The notes under the pieces are model-generated. The model was not told the origin of the DNA, searched no databases, and was given only the letters and a program-made list of their open reading frames with translations. Shown here piece by piece: positions 1 to 8,662 of a DNA stretch of 64,000 bases. Made by a program: the position numbers and the translations under genes. Origin of the DNA: CAVPDG01 sp963702535 (GTDB lineage: Bacteria > Chloroflexota > Anaerolineae > Anaerolineales > UBA4823); the NCBI GenBank assembly GCA_963702535.1, contig CAVPDG010000013.1, positions 124,001 to 188,000 of the forward strand. Reading direction: 5' to 3'. Positions within the stretch are counted from its first letter, which is position 1, and every line of letters begins with the position of its first letter.

Positions 1-840
1 GACGAGCGCATGATCGTCCTGGATCGTGATCGCCACTGTAATGGGGACAGGTTCCTGACCGAATCCATCGTCATCCAGGTAATCGGTAAAACGATAAACG
101 CCGTCCGGCATGCCCTGGATGAGCTGGCGCGTCATGCGCTCAGAATACGCCAGCAGCTCGCGCATGTAGCGGGTAACTTCATCTAGGCTGTAGCGGGAGA
201 TGAGCTCAACCAGGCGTAGCGCGCCGCGCCGGTTGGCGGCGACCTGCGCCATCAGGTCTCCCTGGCGCTCTTCAGGCGTCCTGACGTTGGCGAGCAAAAT
301 CTTGAGCACATCCTGATCCAGGCTGCCCTGCTTGTAGAGCTTGACAGGGGGCAGGATAAGCCCTTCCTGGTAAATCTCGCGGGCGATGGGCATCGAGCCG
401 GCGGTCATGCCGCCGACATCCGCGTGGTGCGCCCGGCTGGCGACGAAACCGACCAGGCGGTCCATTTTCTCGCCGGTGGATATGAAGATGGGAGTGACCA
501 GCGTGATGTCGGGCAGGTGGGTGCCGCCGCGGTATGGATCGTTGAGCAGGACCATATCGCCAGGTAGTAAGCCGGGGGTGGGTTCCGCTGCGCTGCCACC
601 GGTCGAGGCAAATTCTGCTACGGCGGCTAAGACGGAGAGGGGCATCGATCCGAGGTGGACTGGGATGTGCGCTGCCTGGGCGACCATCTTGCCGGCCGCG
701 TCGAAGAGGGCGCAGGAGAAATCTCGCCGCTCCTTGATGTTCGGAGAGTAGCTCGCCTTGCGCAGCACCACGCCCATTTCCTCGGCAATGGAAGCAAAGA
801 GGTTTTTGAACACCTCTAAACGCACCGGATCGTAGCTCAT
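1..840 (-). CDS. Hydantoinase B/oxoprolinase family protein (partial)
   Basis: This is the N-terminal part of a HyuB-type subunit, which with HyuA forms ATP-dependent hydantoinases, oxoprolinases and related carboxylases in the cytoplasm. The frame is open for 280 codons from an ATG at 840 to the window edge, so the C-terminal half (the family is usually 500-600 residues) is missing. The opening KNLFASIAEEMG, the segment FSCALFDAAGKMVAQ and the motif NDPYRGGTHLPDI are typical of the family. The start overlaps the stop of the upstream hyuA gene in an ATGA arrangement, so the two subunits are translationally coupled. The substrate cannot be told from sequence. Confidence 0.9.
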   Translation of the reverse strand, partial: MSYDPVRLEVFKNLFASIAEEMGVVLRKASYSPNIKERRDFSCALFDAAGKMVAQAAHIPVHLGSMPLSVLAAVAEFASTGGSAAEPTPGLLPGDMVLLNDPYRGGTHLPDITLVTPIFISTGEKMDRLVGFVASRAHHADVGGMTAGSMPIAREIYQEGLILPPVKLYKQGSLDQDVLKILLANVRTPEERQGDLMAQVAANRRGALRLVELISRYSLDEVTRYMRELLAYSERMTRQLIQGMPDGVYRFTDYLDDDGFGQEPVPITVAITIQDDHALV

Positions 841-2900
841 CAGAAGCCTGCCTCGGGAGGGGCTGGCATCTCCAGCCACAAGTTGCCATAAGGATCGACG
901 CGGCAGTGATCGCCTCTCTCTGCAAGGATGGTTGTATCTGCCCGCACGACCAGTGCCGGACCTTCAAAGAAGTTCCCCGGGCGCAGGTCTGCGCCGGAAT
1001 AGACGGGCAGGCTGGTTGCGCCTTCAGGCAAGTGAACCGTGCGGTGTGCCTGGCTCTGAATCGCGCGGGGACGAGCGCTGTGGGAGGGCTTGAGCCGGGG
1101 TTTGGGCGTCTTGCCGATGGCGCGCACGCGCACGTTGACGATCTCCAAATGCGCTTCTGGGCGGGAGTAGCCGTATGCCTTCAGATGGGCTTCATCGAAT
1201 ACGCGGTGGATGTCATCGCCATAGGGTATGGATAGCTCGTAGGACTGCCCCCGGTAGCGCACATCCAGCCACCTTTCGATGCCGATGCGGGAATGCGGGA
1301 TGCCTTCGGCGCCGACCTCGAACCAGCCCCGATCTTCGAGCGGTTTCAGCGCCAGGGCGATCTCCTCGGGCGGGGTGGCGCCGCTGAGCATGACGGTTTG
1401 CGTATAGTCTTTGATCCGGTCGGCGGCGAGCATGCCGAATGCGGAGAGGGTCGAGGCGAGGGGAGGAATGAGCACGCCAGCTGCGCCGATGCGTTTTGCC
1501 AGGTTGCTGCAGTGCAATCCGCCAGCCCCGCCAAAGGATAAAAGCACGAAATCCCGCGGGTCATAACCGCGCTCCACCGAGATCACGCGCAGGGCGCGCT
1601 CCATGTTGGCGTTCACGACCTCGACAATGCCCAGGGCAGTGGCAATGGCATCCAGGTGCAGCCGCTCTGCCAGCCCGGTGATAGCAGCTGCGGCGCGCCC
1701 TTCGTCCAGCGCCATCTTCCCGCCGAGGAAGCTGTCCGGCGGCAGGCGACCGAGGAGCAGGTTGGCGTCGGTAACGGTGGGTAGCGCGCCTTTGCCGTAA
1801 CACGCCGGTCCCGGGTCTGCGCCGGCGCTCTGCGGACCGACGCGCAAGGCGCCGCCGGCATCGATAGCAGCGATGGAACCGCCGCCTGCGCCGATGGTGT
1901 GGATATCCAGGACGGGCACGCGCACCGGCGAGCCGCCGATGATGGATTCTGTGGTGATGGTGGGGGAGCCATCGATCAGGGAGACGTCTGTGGACGTGCC
2001 GCCCATGTCAAAGGTGATGATCCTTACCCTGCCTTCAAGCCGGCTCTGTGCCTGGCTGGCGACGAAATGCGCTCCTTGCATTCCACCCGCCGGACCCGAG
2101 AGGATGCAGCGCACGCCGTTGCGCCTGGCTTCCGGCAGGCTGATCGAGCCGCCATTGGACTGCATCACCAGGATCGATGCTGGCGCATCCTGGGCTTTGA
2201 CCTCTTCTTCCAGATGAGCCAGGTACTTTTCCAGAATGGGGGAGACATACGCGTTCACGACGGTTGTGCTGGTGCGCTCGTATTCACGGTATTCCGGCAG
2301 TATCTCGCTGGAGAGGCAGACGAAGAGACCGCTATTTGCCAGGCGCTCTGCGATGACCTTTTCGTGCTCGGGATTAAGGAAGGAGAAAAGGAGAGATACG
2401 GCGACTGAATCGAGGGGCAGGCTTTTGATGTGCTCCACCAGTCCATCGACCTGCTCCGCATCCAGCCCGATGAGCACGTTAGCGGCGGAATCGAGGCGCT
2501 CGCGCACCTCGAAGCGCAGCTCGGCGGGCACCAGTGGGGGCGGGGGGGTATCGGCAAGGTCATAGAGCGAGCGGCGGTTCTGCCGCCCGATCTGCAAGAC
2601 GTCGCGAAAGCCCTCGGTAGTCACCAGGGCGGTGCGGGCGCCTTTGCGCTCCAGCAGGGCGTTGGTTGCCACCGTTGAGCCATGGATCATGTCGTAGGCT
2701 CTGGGGTGTTGCTCGCCGGAGAGGCTGCCGAGGATCTTCTGCAGCCCTTCCAGCACGGCTTGGGCGGGATTAGCGGGGGTGGAGAGCAGCTTGAAGGAGG
2801 AAAGCTCCCCGCTCCGCGGATGATAGACGACGAAATCGGTGAAGGTGCCGCCGATATCGACGCCGATGCGCAGGGTGTCTGGCTTGTGCGCCGCTGACAT
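840..2900 (-). CDS. Hydantoinase A/oxoprolinase family protein (HyuA)
   Basis: This 686-residue protein is the ATP-using subunit partner of the HyuB gene that follows it. The N-terminal Hydant_A_N region starts with GVDIGGTFTDFVVY, the phosphate-binding motif of the ASKHA fold. The central catalytic domain carries FDMGGTSTDVSLI and a glycine-rich IGAGGGSIAAID stretch, and the C-terminal domain contains DVRYRGQSYEL. Length and domain order are normal for hydantoinase A, 5-oxoprolinase and acetophenone-carboxylase-like enzymes. The stop overlaps the hyuB start by four bases. Family membership is certain, but the substrate is not predictable. Confidence 0.92.
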   Translation of the reverse strand: MSAAHKPDTLRIGVDIGGTFTDFVVYHPRSGELSSFKLLSTPANPAQAVLEGLQKILGSLSGEQHPRAYDMIHGSTVATNALLERKGARTALVTTEGFRDVLQIGRQNRRSLYDLADTPPPPLVPAELRFEVRERLDSAANVLIGLDAEQVDGLVEHIKSLPLDSVAVSLLFSFLNPEHEKVIAERLANSGLFVCLSSEILPEYREYERTSTTVVNAYVSPILEKYLAHLEEEVKAQDAPASILVMQSNGGSISLPEARRNGVRCILSGPAGGMQGAHFVASQAQSRLEGRVRIITFDMGGTSTDVSLIDGSPTITTESIIGGSPVRVPVLDIHTIGAGGGSIAAIDAGGALRVGPQSAGADPGPACYGKGALPTVTDANLLLGRLPPDSFLGGKMALDEGRAAAAITGLAERLHLDAIATALGIVEVVNANMERALRVISVERGYDPRDFVLLSFGGAGGLHCSNLAKRIGAAGVLIPPLASTLSAFGMLAADRIKDYTQTVMLSGATPPEEIALALKPLEDRGWFEVGAEGIPHSRIGIERWLDVRYRGQSYELSIPYGDDIHRVFDEAHLKAYGYSRPEAHLEIVNVRVRAIGKTPKPRLKPSHSARPRAIQSQAHRTVHLPEGATSLPVYSGADLRPGNFFEGPALVVRADTTILAERGDHCRVDPYGNLWLEMPAPPEAGF

Positions 2901-2934
2901 AATGCGAGTTAGTATATCAGATCAGCAGGTGACC

Positions 2935-4089
2935 TCAGGCAGGCGAGAGGGCAAATAACGCTGGCTGGTAGACTGGGCGGCGACCGTCTATCAAGATGAA
3001 GGAAGCGCAGCGGGAGGTGTTGATGCCCAGCTTCTTCAGGTCTTCCAGGCTGGCGATCTTGCGCTGCCGGCGGGCGGAGAGGATGGCGCGGGCGCCTTTG
3101 GGACCGATGCCGGGGATGCGCAGCAGTTGAAGCGGGTCGACCTGGTTGATCTCCAGGGGGCTTTCCGAGAGGTGGTACTGCGCCCAGCTCAGCTTGGGAT
3201 CGATGAGCTTGGGCAGGTTCCCCTGGGTATCGAGCGGCAGCTCTGGCAGGGAAAAGCCATAATCGCGCAAGAGGAAGAACGCCTGGTAGAGGCGGTTCTG
3301 GCGCTGCAGGGATTCGGGCGGCTGGTTCTCCAGGGGGGTGTCTTCATGCGGGCGGAAGGCGGAGTAGTAAACGCGCTGCAACTTAAGCTGGCGGTGGAGC
3401 ATGTCTGTCGTGCTGAGCAGCTCGTAGTCGCTCTCGCCCACGGCGCCGACGACGAATTGGGTCACGGACGACGGCCAGCGACCCTTCCAGCCGGAGCGGG
3501 CGGATTGGCTGCGCCGGATCTCGTCCACCCAGCGCAGAGGCTGGAGCAGCTCATCGAAGAACTGCTTGCCCGGCGCCAATTGTCCCAGGCGCTGGGTGTT
3601 GGGCGCTTCCAGGTTGATGGAGACGCGGTCGGCAAGCTGCATGCTGTGCTCAACCTGGGCGCGCTCGGCGCCGGGCATGATCTTCAGATGGATGTAGCCC
3701 TGGAAGCGGTATTTTTCGCGCAGGATGGCAGCGGTATCCAGGAGCCTGTCCTGCGTGCTCAACCCGCCGCGGAGGATGCCGGAGCTGAGGAAGATCCCCT
3801 GGGTCACCCCAGCCTGGTGGAGAGCCATATAGGTGCTGGCGAGCTCATCCGGTGTAAAAGTCGCCCGGCGGAAATCCCTGCCGCGGCGGAAAGGGCAGTA
3901 GTAGCAGTTGCGCTCGCATGCCGAGGTGAGCAGGGTCTTGAGCAGGGTGATCTTTTTTCCGTTAGGCAAGGCTGCCTGGTGGAGGAAGGGTTCCTGACCT
4001 TTCTTTAACCCCGCGGGACAGCCGCTGTCTTCGGCTGGCTCCAGCTCCATATGAGTAGAGAGGGTCTTTAACCGGTCGAGAAGGTCCAT
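2935..4089 (-). CDS. Radical SAM protein with C-terminal helix-hairpin-helix, putative DNA modification/repair enzyme
   Basis: This 384-residue protein has a radical-SAM cluster motif CERNCYYC (CX3CX2C) near residue 59 and a C-terminal helix-hairpin-helix, RIPGIGPKGARAILSARR, of the kind that binds DNA. The combination matches the putative DNA modification/repair radical-SAM family that usually accompanies a uracil-DNA-glycosylase-like partner; no such partner is seen in this window. The gene stands alone, with a 35-bp gap to hyuA downstream. A palindrome resembling the Gram-positive LexA box lies about 165 bp upstream, which would fit damage-inducible expression. The DNA-repair role is family-based inference; the reaction is unknown. 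Confidence 0.82.
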   Translation of the reverse strand: MDLLDRLKTLSTHMELEPAEDSGCPAGLKKGQEPFLHQAALPNGKKITLLKTLLTSACERNCYYCPFRRGRDFRRATFTPDELASTYMALHQAGVTQGIFLSSGILRGGLSTQDRLLDTAAILREKYRFQGYIHLKIMPGAERAQVEHSMQLADRVSINLEAPNTQRLGQLAPGKQFFDELLQPLRWVDEIRRSQSARSGWKGRWPSSVTQFVVGAVGESDYELLSTTDMLHRQLKLQRVYYSAFRPHEDTPLENQPPESLQRQNRLYQAFFLLRDYGFSLPELPLDTQGNLPKLIDPKLSWAQYHLSESPLEINQVDPLQLLRIPGIGPKGARAILSARRQRKIASLEDLKKLGINTSRCASFILIDGRRPVYQPALFALSPA

Positions 4090-4254
4090 TGGAGGGTTGC
4101 CTGGCGGTATTCGTTCTTTTATTTATGTTTTAGAAAAACGATTGCATTCGAATCCCCTTTTCCCGCGGGCGTGGTCCTTGCAGCAATGAGCGGGTGGGAG
4201 GGAAGAACAGCGCAGCGGATAGGGTTCGGATGGCATGGCATTCAACCTGATATA

Positions 4255-4268
4255 AGAACTTGTGTTCT
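4255..4268. promoter_or_regulatory. Putative LexA (SOS) box
   Basis: The sequence AGAACTTGTGTTCT is a perfect 5+5 inverted repeat with the core GAAC-N4-GTTC, the LexA operator form of Gram-positive bacteria. On the minus strand it lies directly upstream of a TATATC element that could be a -10 box for the radical-SAM repair gene. That it is used is inference from the motif and the nature of the gene; a chance palindrome cannot be excluded. Confidence 0.4.
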
Positions 4269-4561
4269 AATTTTAGCACAGATGCACACAACTGTGAAGG
4301 GTATATTGAAAATTGGTGGAAATTGCTGCGTGTGGGTACTGGCGCGCATCCTGATCGACGAGGGCAGGGGGGATCCAGCAGGGGGGTGTTCCGGCTGGGG
4401 AGGGAGAGCAATCGCGGGGTGGAGAAGCATAACCAGAGACAGGCGGTGTTGCTCAATGCAGGTGTGACCGGCGGATATAAGGAGCTTGCCACACGGCGAG
4501 AAAAGCAACGCAAGCACGCAGCTCATTTTAAGCGGCTCATCCAGCGGCAGGGGAGCCGCCC

Positions 4562-4590
4562 TTGACAGGCTGGGTAATGCTCGGTATACT
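4562..4590 (+). promoter_or_regulatory. Sigma70-type promoter of the tyrosine recombinase
   Basis: A full consensus -35 TTGACA (4562-4567) and a -10 TATACT (4585-4590) are separated by exactly 17 bp. This predicts a start of transcription near 4597, about 60 bases upstream of the recombinase ATG. The same TTGACN-N17-TANNNT layout recurs before several other genes of this window. Confidence 0.7.
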
Positions 4591-4658
4591 TTGGGCAGTT
4601 ATGCTTTTGATAAGTTACATTATCATAAACATGAGGTCTGGAAAATTTCAAGGCAGAT

Positions 4659-5660
4659 ATGGCAAAGAGAACCACCTCCCCGACTGTTGCGCAAGCGATG
4701 GCAGCTTACCTGGACAGCGTTGCGCTGGCGCGCAGCCCAAACACAGCCCGCGCCTACGGCAATGCCCTGAGATTCTTCTCTATTGTGCTGGATGTTTACC
4801 ACGTCTCCCCTGCCGAAACGCCGGTGAAAGAGCTCTCCGAAGACGCGGTAACCTGGCTGGCAACCGCCTTGAAGGACTTCACTGCCGCCACCGAACAGCT
4901 CTACCTGACGGCGGCGCGCGGCTTCTACGAGTACCTGGCGGCAGAAAGGCTCGCCAGACCCAACCTGCCGCGCCTCAACCTGTTGATCCGGCAGCGCTCG
5001 CGCAAGCCCGGACAGCGTCTGCCGCAGTTTCCCCGTGAACAAATTGAGGATATATTAGAATATGCAATAAAACTTGCAAATGCGGCAGTGGAAACTGACC
5101 CAGAGCGGCTACGCAACCTGCGCGACCGGGCTTTTTTGCTGACCCTGGCAGATACCGGCTTGCGCGTGCACGAAGCCTGTAATTTGCGGCGCGGCGACCT
5201 GGATTGGAATGAGGGGAGAGCGACGATCATCGGTAAAGGCGACCGCGAGGCGGTGGTGCGCTTCTCGCAACGCTCGCTCACGGCGCTGCGCGATTACCTG
5301 GCAGCGCGACAAAAGCTGGACGGCGCTTCCGGGCGAGCGATCCCTTCCCTGCCGCTCTTCGCTCGCCACGATAAAGGCGCCGGCAAGAAAGTGAAGCCGA
5401 TCACCACCGCCACGGGGCGCAACATCGTCGCCCAGCGCGTGTGCGAGAGGCTGGGCGTGGAAGCGGCAGGGACGATCACGCCGCACTCTTTCCGCCACTA
5501 TTTCGTCACCACGGTGCTGCGCGCCTCCGGCAATCTCAAGTTGGCGCAGGAGCTGGCGCGGCACCGGGCGATCGCCGTCACACAACGCTACGCGCACCTT
5601 TCGGACGATGAGCTGGACCGGGGCTACTGGGAGATCTTTGAGAACAAGACGCCAGGCTAA
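4659..5660 (+). CDS. Tyrosine recombinase (XerC/XerD-like integrase)
   Basis: This 333-residue protein has the two-domain layout of Xer-type recombinases: an N-terminal SAM-like DNA-binding domain with NTARAYGNAL and a C-terminal catalytic domain. The catalytic residues are present: Arg in TGLRVHEAC, Lys in IIGKGDRE, His-x-x-Arg in HSFRHYF, a second His in ARHRAI and the nucleophilic Tyr in TQRYAHL. It acts on DNA in the cytoplasm by strand exchange. No attachment site, phage gene or transposon end is visible around it, so a chromosomal Xer-like role is as likely as a mobile-element role. It has its own strong promoter. Confidence 0.87.
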   Translation: MAKRTTSPTVAQAMAAYLDSVALARSPNTARAYGNALRFFSIVLDVYHVSPAETPVKELSEDAVTWLATALKDFTAATEQLYLTAARGFYEYLAAERLARPNLPRLNLLIRQRSRKPGQRLPQFPREQIEDILEYAIKLANAAVETDPERLRNLRDRAFLLTLADTGLRVHEACNLRRGDLDWNEGRATIIGKGDREAVVRFSQRSLTALRDYLAARQKLDGASGRAIPSLPLFARHDKGAGKKVKPITTATGRNIVAQRVCERLGVEAAGTITPHSFRHYFVTTVLRASGNLKLAQELARHRAIAVTQRYAHLSDDELDRGYWEIFENKTPG

Positions 5661-5728
5661 TGCATATTCGGCTGGCTCTTGATACAATTACCTGACAATA
5701 ACTCCCGTATTTCTGCGGAGGAGAAGAC

Positions 5729-6490
5729 ATGGAATATAAAAATTACCTGATCGATATGGATGGTGTGCTCATCCGAGGCACCGAGCTCATTCCCGGCGCC
5801 AAAGAGTTCCTGGAGAGCCTGGTAAACGCGGGGCGCAATTACCTGATCCTGACCAACAACCCGATCTACACCCCAGCCGATCTCTCGTTCCGCTTACGGA
5901 CGATCGGGCTGGAAGTGCCCGAGGGCAAGATCTTCACATCTTCCATGGCGGTAGCGCAGTTCCTCAACCGGCAAAAACCGCATGGAAAGGCGTTTGTGAT
6001 CGGCGAAAGCGGGCTGACCTCCCCCATCCACTACGTGGGCTACATCATCACCGACCTGGAGCCGGATTACGTTGTGCTGGGCGAGACCTTCGCCTACAAC
6101 TTAGACCTGGTGACCAAAGCCATCCGCTTCATCGCCAACGGGGCGCGCTTCATCGCCACCAACCCCGACGTTTCGGATGTTACCGTGAATGGGATCGTGC
6201 CGGCGTGCGGGGCGATGGCTGCGCTGATCGAGAAGACGACCGGCGTGAGCCCGTTTTTTGTGGGCAAGCCCAACCCGCTGATGATGCGCATGGCGCTCAA
6301 CTATATCAACGCGCACTCCGAAGAGACGGTGATGGTGGGCGACCGCATGGATACCGACATCGTCGCCGGCTTGACCAGCGGCATGGAGACCATCCTGGTG
6401 CTGAGCGGAGTCACGCAGCGCAGCGAGATCATCCGCTATCCTTATCAGCCGAACCATGTGCGCGAATCGGTGAAGGAAATCGGGGTTTAA
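5729..6490 (+). CDS. HAD-IIA family hydrolase (NagD-like phosphatase)
   Basis: This 253-residue protein has all HAD phosphatase motifs: the nucleophile motif DMDGVLIRG near the start, LTNN (motif II), the Lys in VGKPNPLMMRM and the acidic motif MVGDRMDTDIVAG. The cap region between motifs II and III identifies class IIA, as in NagD and p-nitrophenyl phosphatases. The start is fixed by GGAGGAG six bases upstream. It is likely a cytoplasmic phosphatase of sugar phosphates or nucleotides; substrate unknown. It is convergent with folD, and a shared hairpin follows. Confidence 0.88.
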   Translation: MEYKNYLIDMDGVLIRGTELIPGAKEFLESLVNAGRNYLILTNNPIYTPADLSFRLRTIGLEVPEGKIFTSSMAVAQFLNRQKPHGKAFVIGESGLTSPIHYVGYIITDLEPDYVVLGETFAYNLDLVTKAIRFIANGARFIATNPDVSDVTVNGIVPACGAMAALIEKTTGVSPFFVGKPNPLMMRMALNYINAHSEETVMVGDRMDTDIVAGLTSGMETILVLSGVTQRSEIIRYPYQPNHVRESVKEIGV

Positions 6491-6523
6491 TTTTAAAAGG
6501 GGCGGACACTGAGGTCCGCCCCT
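6491..6523 (-). terminator. Hairpin between convergent HAD hydrolase and folD
   Basis: A perfect 10-bp GC-rich stem (6498-6507 with 6514-6523) and a 6-base loop lie just after the HAD stop codon. Read on the minus strand it is followed by TTTTAAAATT, so it best serves as the folD terminator; on the plus strand there is no T run. Confidence 0.55.
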
Positions 6524-6582
6524 GGGGTTGTGATCTAGAAAGGGTTCCTGCCTGTTGTGTGTTACGCCCCATCCGTGAAGAA

Positions 6583-7467
6583 TTAACGCTTGCTATCGGC
6601 GATGCCAGCGGCGCGCACGGTGTTGCGCAGGAGCATGGCGATGGTCATGGGTCCCACACCGCCGGGCGAAGGCGTGATGGCGCCGGCAACTTCCTTGACC
6701 TCATCGAAAGCGACATCGCCAACCCACTTGTATCCCTTCTCAGATGTCGGGTCGTCGACCTTGTTCGAGCCGACATCGATGACAACCGCGCCCGGCTTGA
6801 CCCAATCGCGGCGCACCATCTCTGCCCGCCCAACGGCAGCCACGAGGATATCCGCCCGGCGGCAGATGCCCGGCAGGTCCCTGGAGCGCGAGTGGCAGAT
6901 GGTGACGGTGGCATTGCGCTCGACAAGCAGCAAGGCGACGGGCATACCGACGATGTTGGAGCGCCCGAGCACCACCGCCTCAGCGCCATCGATCTGGACG
7001 CCGGTCTGTTCCATCAAGTAGATGCAACCGAACGGCGTGCAGGGGACGAAGAGCGGCTTGCGCCCTTTCTGCGCCAGGCGACCAATGTTGATGGGATGGA
7101 AGCCATCCACGTCCTTCTCGATGCTGATGGCATTCAGGACGCGCTCTTCATCCAGCCCCTTGGGCAACGGCAACTGCACCAGAATGCCATTGACTTCCGG
7201 GTTGGCGTTCAAATCACTGACCACCTTCTCTAACTCTGCCTGGGTGATGTCGGCAGGATAGATCTGTCCGAAGGATTTGACGCCGATCTTTTCGCACGCC
7301 TTCTGCTTCATGCGCACGTAGGAGTGCGAAGCCGGGTTCTCCCCCACCAGGACTGTCGCCAGTCCCGGTCGAGGCAAACCCGCCGCCACCCGGGCTTCTA
7401 CTTCCTTTGCCAGCTCGGCGCGGACCTGCTCTGCTATGGCTGTTCCGTCGATAATTTTTGCGGTCAT
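6583..7467 (-). CDS. folD: Bifunctional methylene-THF dehydrogenase/methenyl-THF cyclohydrolase
   Basis: FolD interconverts methylene-, methenyl- and formyl-tetrahydrofolate with NAD(P). The 294-residue protein shows the YVRMKQKACEKIG motif with the catalytic Lys, VQLPLPKGL, the NAD(P)-binding signature GRSNIVGMPVALLL and the C-terminal PGGVGPMTIAMLL. Length is normal. It is transcribed divergently from the one-carbon operon that starts at 7.6 kb and supplies methylene-THF, the substrate of the MetF encoded there. The intergenic region holds a strong promoter facing the other way. Confidence 0.96.
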   Translation of the reverse strand: MTAKIIDGTAIAEQVRAELAKEVEARVAAGLPRPGLATVLVGENPASHSYVRMKQKACEKIGVKSFGQIYPADITQAELEKVVSDLNANPEVNGILVQLPLPKGLDEERVLNAISIEKDVDGFHPINIGRLAQKGRKPLFVPCTPFGCIYLMEQTGVQIDGAEAVVLGRSNIVGMPVALLLVERNATVTICHSRSRDLPGICRRADILVAAVGRAEMVRRDWVKPGAVVIDVGSNKVDDPTSEKGYKWVGDVAFDEVKEVAGAITPSPGGVGPMTIAMLLRNTVRAAGIADSKR

Positions 7468-7497
7468 GGTTGTCTCCTAGAATGGGATACAAAAATC

Positions 7498-7563
7498 TTG
7501 ACATGCAGGTGTAATTTGATATAATTTGTCTTGATATACTCCTGATATATCAGCCAGGAGTAT
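7498..7563 (+). promoter_or_regulatory. Promoter and probable operator of the GntR/one-carbon operon
   Basis: A -35 TTGACA (7498-7503) and a perfect -10 TATAAT (7520-7525) are spaced by 16 bp. Three TTGATATA or CTGATATA words follow one another at about 7517, 7531 and 7542. The last lies in the 12-bp palindrome CTGATATATCAG (7542-7553), which sits inside a longer inverted repeat with arms ATACTCCTG (7536-7544) and CAGGAGTAT (7555-7563). A GntR repressor gene follows directly, so autoregulation at these palindromes is likely; this is inference. Confidence 0.6.
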
Positions 7564-7640
7564 TATATCTATTATTTTTGTTCTTGGCAATAACCCCGGA
7601 AGGCGGGTGCACGATCTGAGTGCTCCCGGGAAGGCGCAGC

Positions 7641-8347
7641 ATGCAGGCAATGCCGTTGTTTGAGGATTCTGGAGCTACGACGCTGGACGGGAAAGACGTC
7701 CAGCCGCTTTCGCTCAGCCAAAAAGCCTACGAGCTCATCCGGCGCCGCATCGTCGATCTCGAGCTGCTGCCGGGGGCGATCCTTGATGAAGGTCGCTTGC
7801 AGAGCGAGCTGGGCGTAGGGCGCACCCCTATCCGGGAGGCTTTGTTACGCCTATCGATGGAAAGGCTGGTGACGATCGTGCCGCGGCGCGGCATCTTCGT
7901 GGCTGAGATTGGCATCACCGACCTGCAGCAGATCTTCGAAGTGCGCATCTTGCTCGAAGCGCAGGCGGCTCGCCTGGCAGCCCGGCGCGGCACCCAAGCC
8001 CATTGGGAGCGCATGCAGCAGCTCCTGGATGTGACCGCAGCGGGAAGAACCAGACAAAGGGCTGAGCCATCGACGAAAGCTTCCACCAAATCCTGTACGA
8101 AGCGGCGAACAACCGCCTGCTGCAGGATACCCTGACGACACTGTATGCCTTAAGCCGGCGCATGTGGCGCTACCTGTGCATGTCTCCGAGCGACCTGCTC
8201 CCGCGGCTTGAAGAGCACCGCTCGATCTTGACCGCGTTAGAAGAAGGAAATTCAGAGCTGGCTGGCGAGCTGGTGCAGGCTCATATCCGCGCTTACCAGG
8301 AACGCATCCAGGCAGCCTTCCTGGGCGATAGCCCAACCCCTCATTAA
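7641..8347 (+). CDS. GntR family transcriptional regulator, FCD type (frameshifted)
   Basis: The N-terminal winged-helix domain (residues about 20-90) contains AYELIRRRIVDLELLPG and LGVGRTPIREALLRL, the GntR recognition helix. The C-terminal FCD ligand domain begins at LQQIFEVRILLEAQAARLAA. One base is missing near 8058-8065: the reading continues in another frame as IDESFHQILYEAANNRLLQ and ends at 8347. The start at 7641 is preceded by GGAAGG. It is the first gene of the one-carbon operon and probably represses it in response to a small acidic ligand, as other FCD regulators do. The break may be a sequence error. Confidence 0.8.
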
Positions 8348-8365
8348 TCCCTATCTGGAGGTTTT

Positions 8366-8662
8366 ATGGCTTCTGTACAAGTCCTCTATTGGAAAGATAT
8401 CCCCATGCAGGTGCGCGCCCGAGACGAAAAGGGGCGCGCCAACCTGCCCATGCCCGACCGTTTCCAGGTTGCCGTCGACCAGGCTGCCATGGCGGCTGGT
8501 CTGACCGGCAGCGATGCCTATACCGAGCTTCTCGAATGGCAAAGCGCTGAAGAGGTTCCCGGAAGCGCCCAGGAAGCGGCAGCGGCTAAGGTCGCCGAGC
8601 TGGAGAAGCGCTTCGCCACCATCGACTGGCGCAAAACGGCTGCGGCAGTGAAGCATGACTGA
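8366..8662 (+). CDS. PF13769 ("virulence factor") family small protein
   Basis: This 98-residue protein has the VLYWKDIPMQVRAR start and the SDAYTELLEWQ segment that I recognise from the PF13769 family, originally named a virulence factor but common beside corrinoid and methionine-synthase genes. It has no signal peptide or membrane segment. The stop overlaps the start of the RACo-type activator gene by eight bases, so the two are co-translated. Its molecular role is unknown; the neighbourhood suggests an accessory role in corrinoid methyl transfer. Confidence 0.65.
   Translation: MASVQVLYWKDIPMQVRARDEKGRANLPMPDRFQVAVDQAAMAAGLTGSDAYTELLEWQSAEEVPGSAQEAAAAKVAELEKRFATIDWRKTAAAVKHD

Larger units (their letters stand above)
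4090..4658. other. Intergenic region between divergent radical-SAM and recombinase genes
   Basis: No convincing gene is seen here on either strand; the short open frames have no start signals or familiar composition. The region contains the LexA-like palindrome at 4255-4268, a 7-bp GC hairpin (arms 4532-4538 and 4553-4559) and a near-consensus promoter for the recombinase at 4562-4590. The stretch from about 4290 to 4560 is G-rich on the plus strand and otherwise featureless to me. Confidence 0.6.

Noticed and set aside
272..967. Minus-strand open frame across the hyuA/hyuB junction
   Set aside because: The real HyuB frame runs open to the window edge and shows family motifs; this frame is an Arg/Pro-rich shadow.
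4659..5660. Prophage or integrative element marked by the recombinase
   Set aside because: No phage genes, excisionase, attachment repeats or tRNA-adjacent target are seen around it; neighbours are ordinary chromosomal genes.
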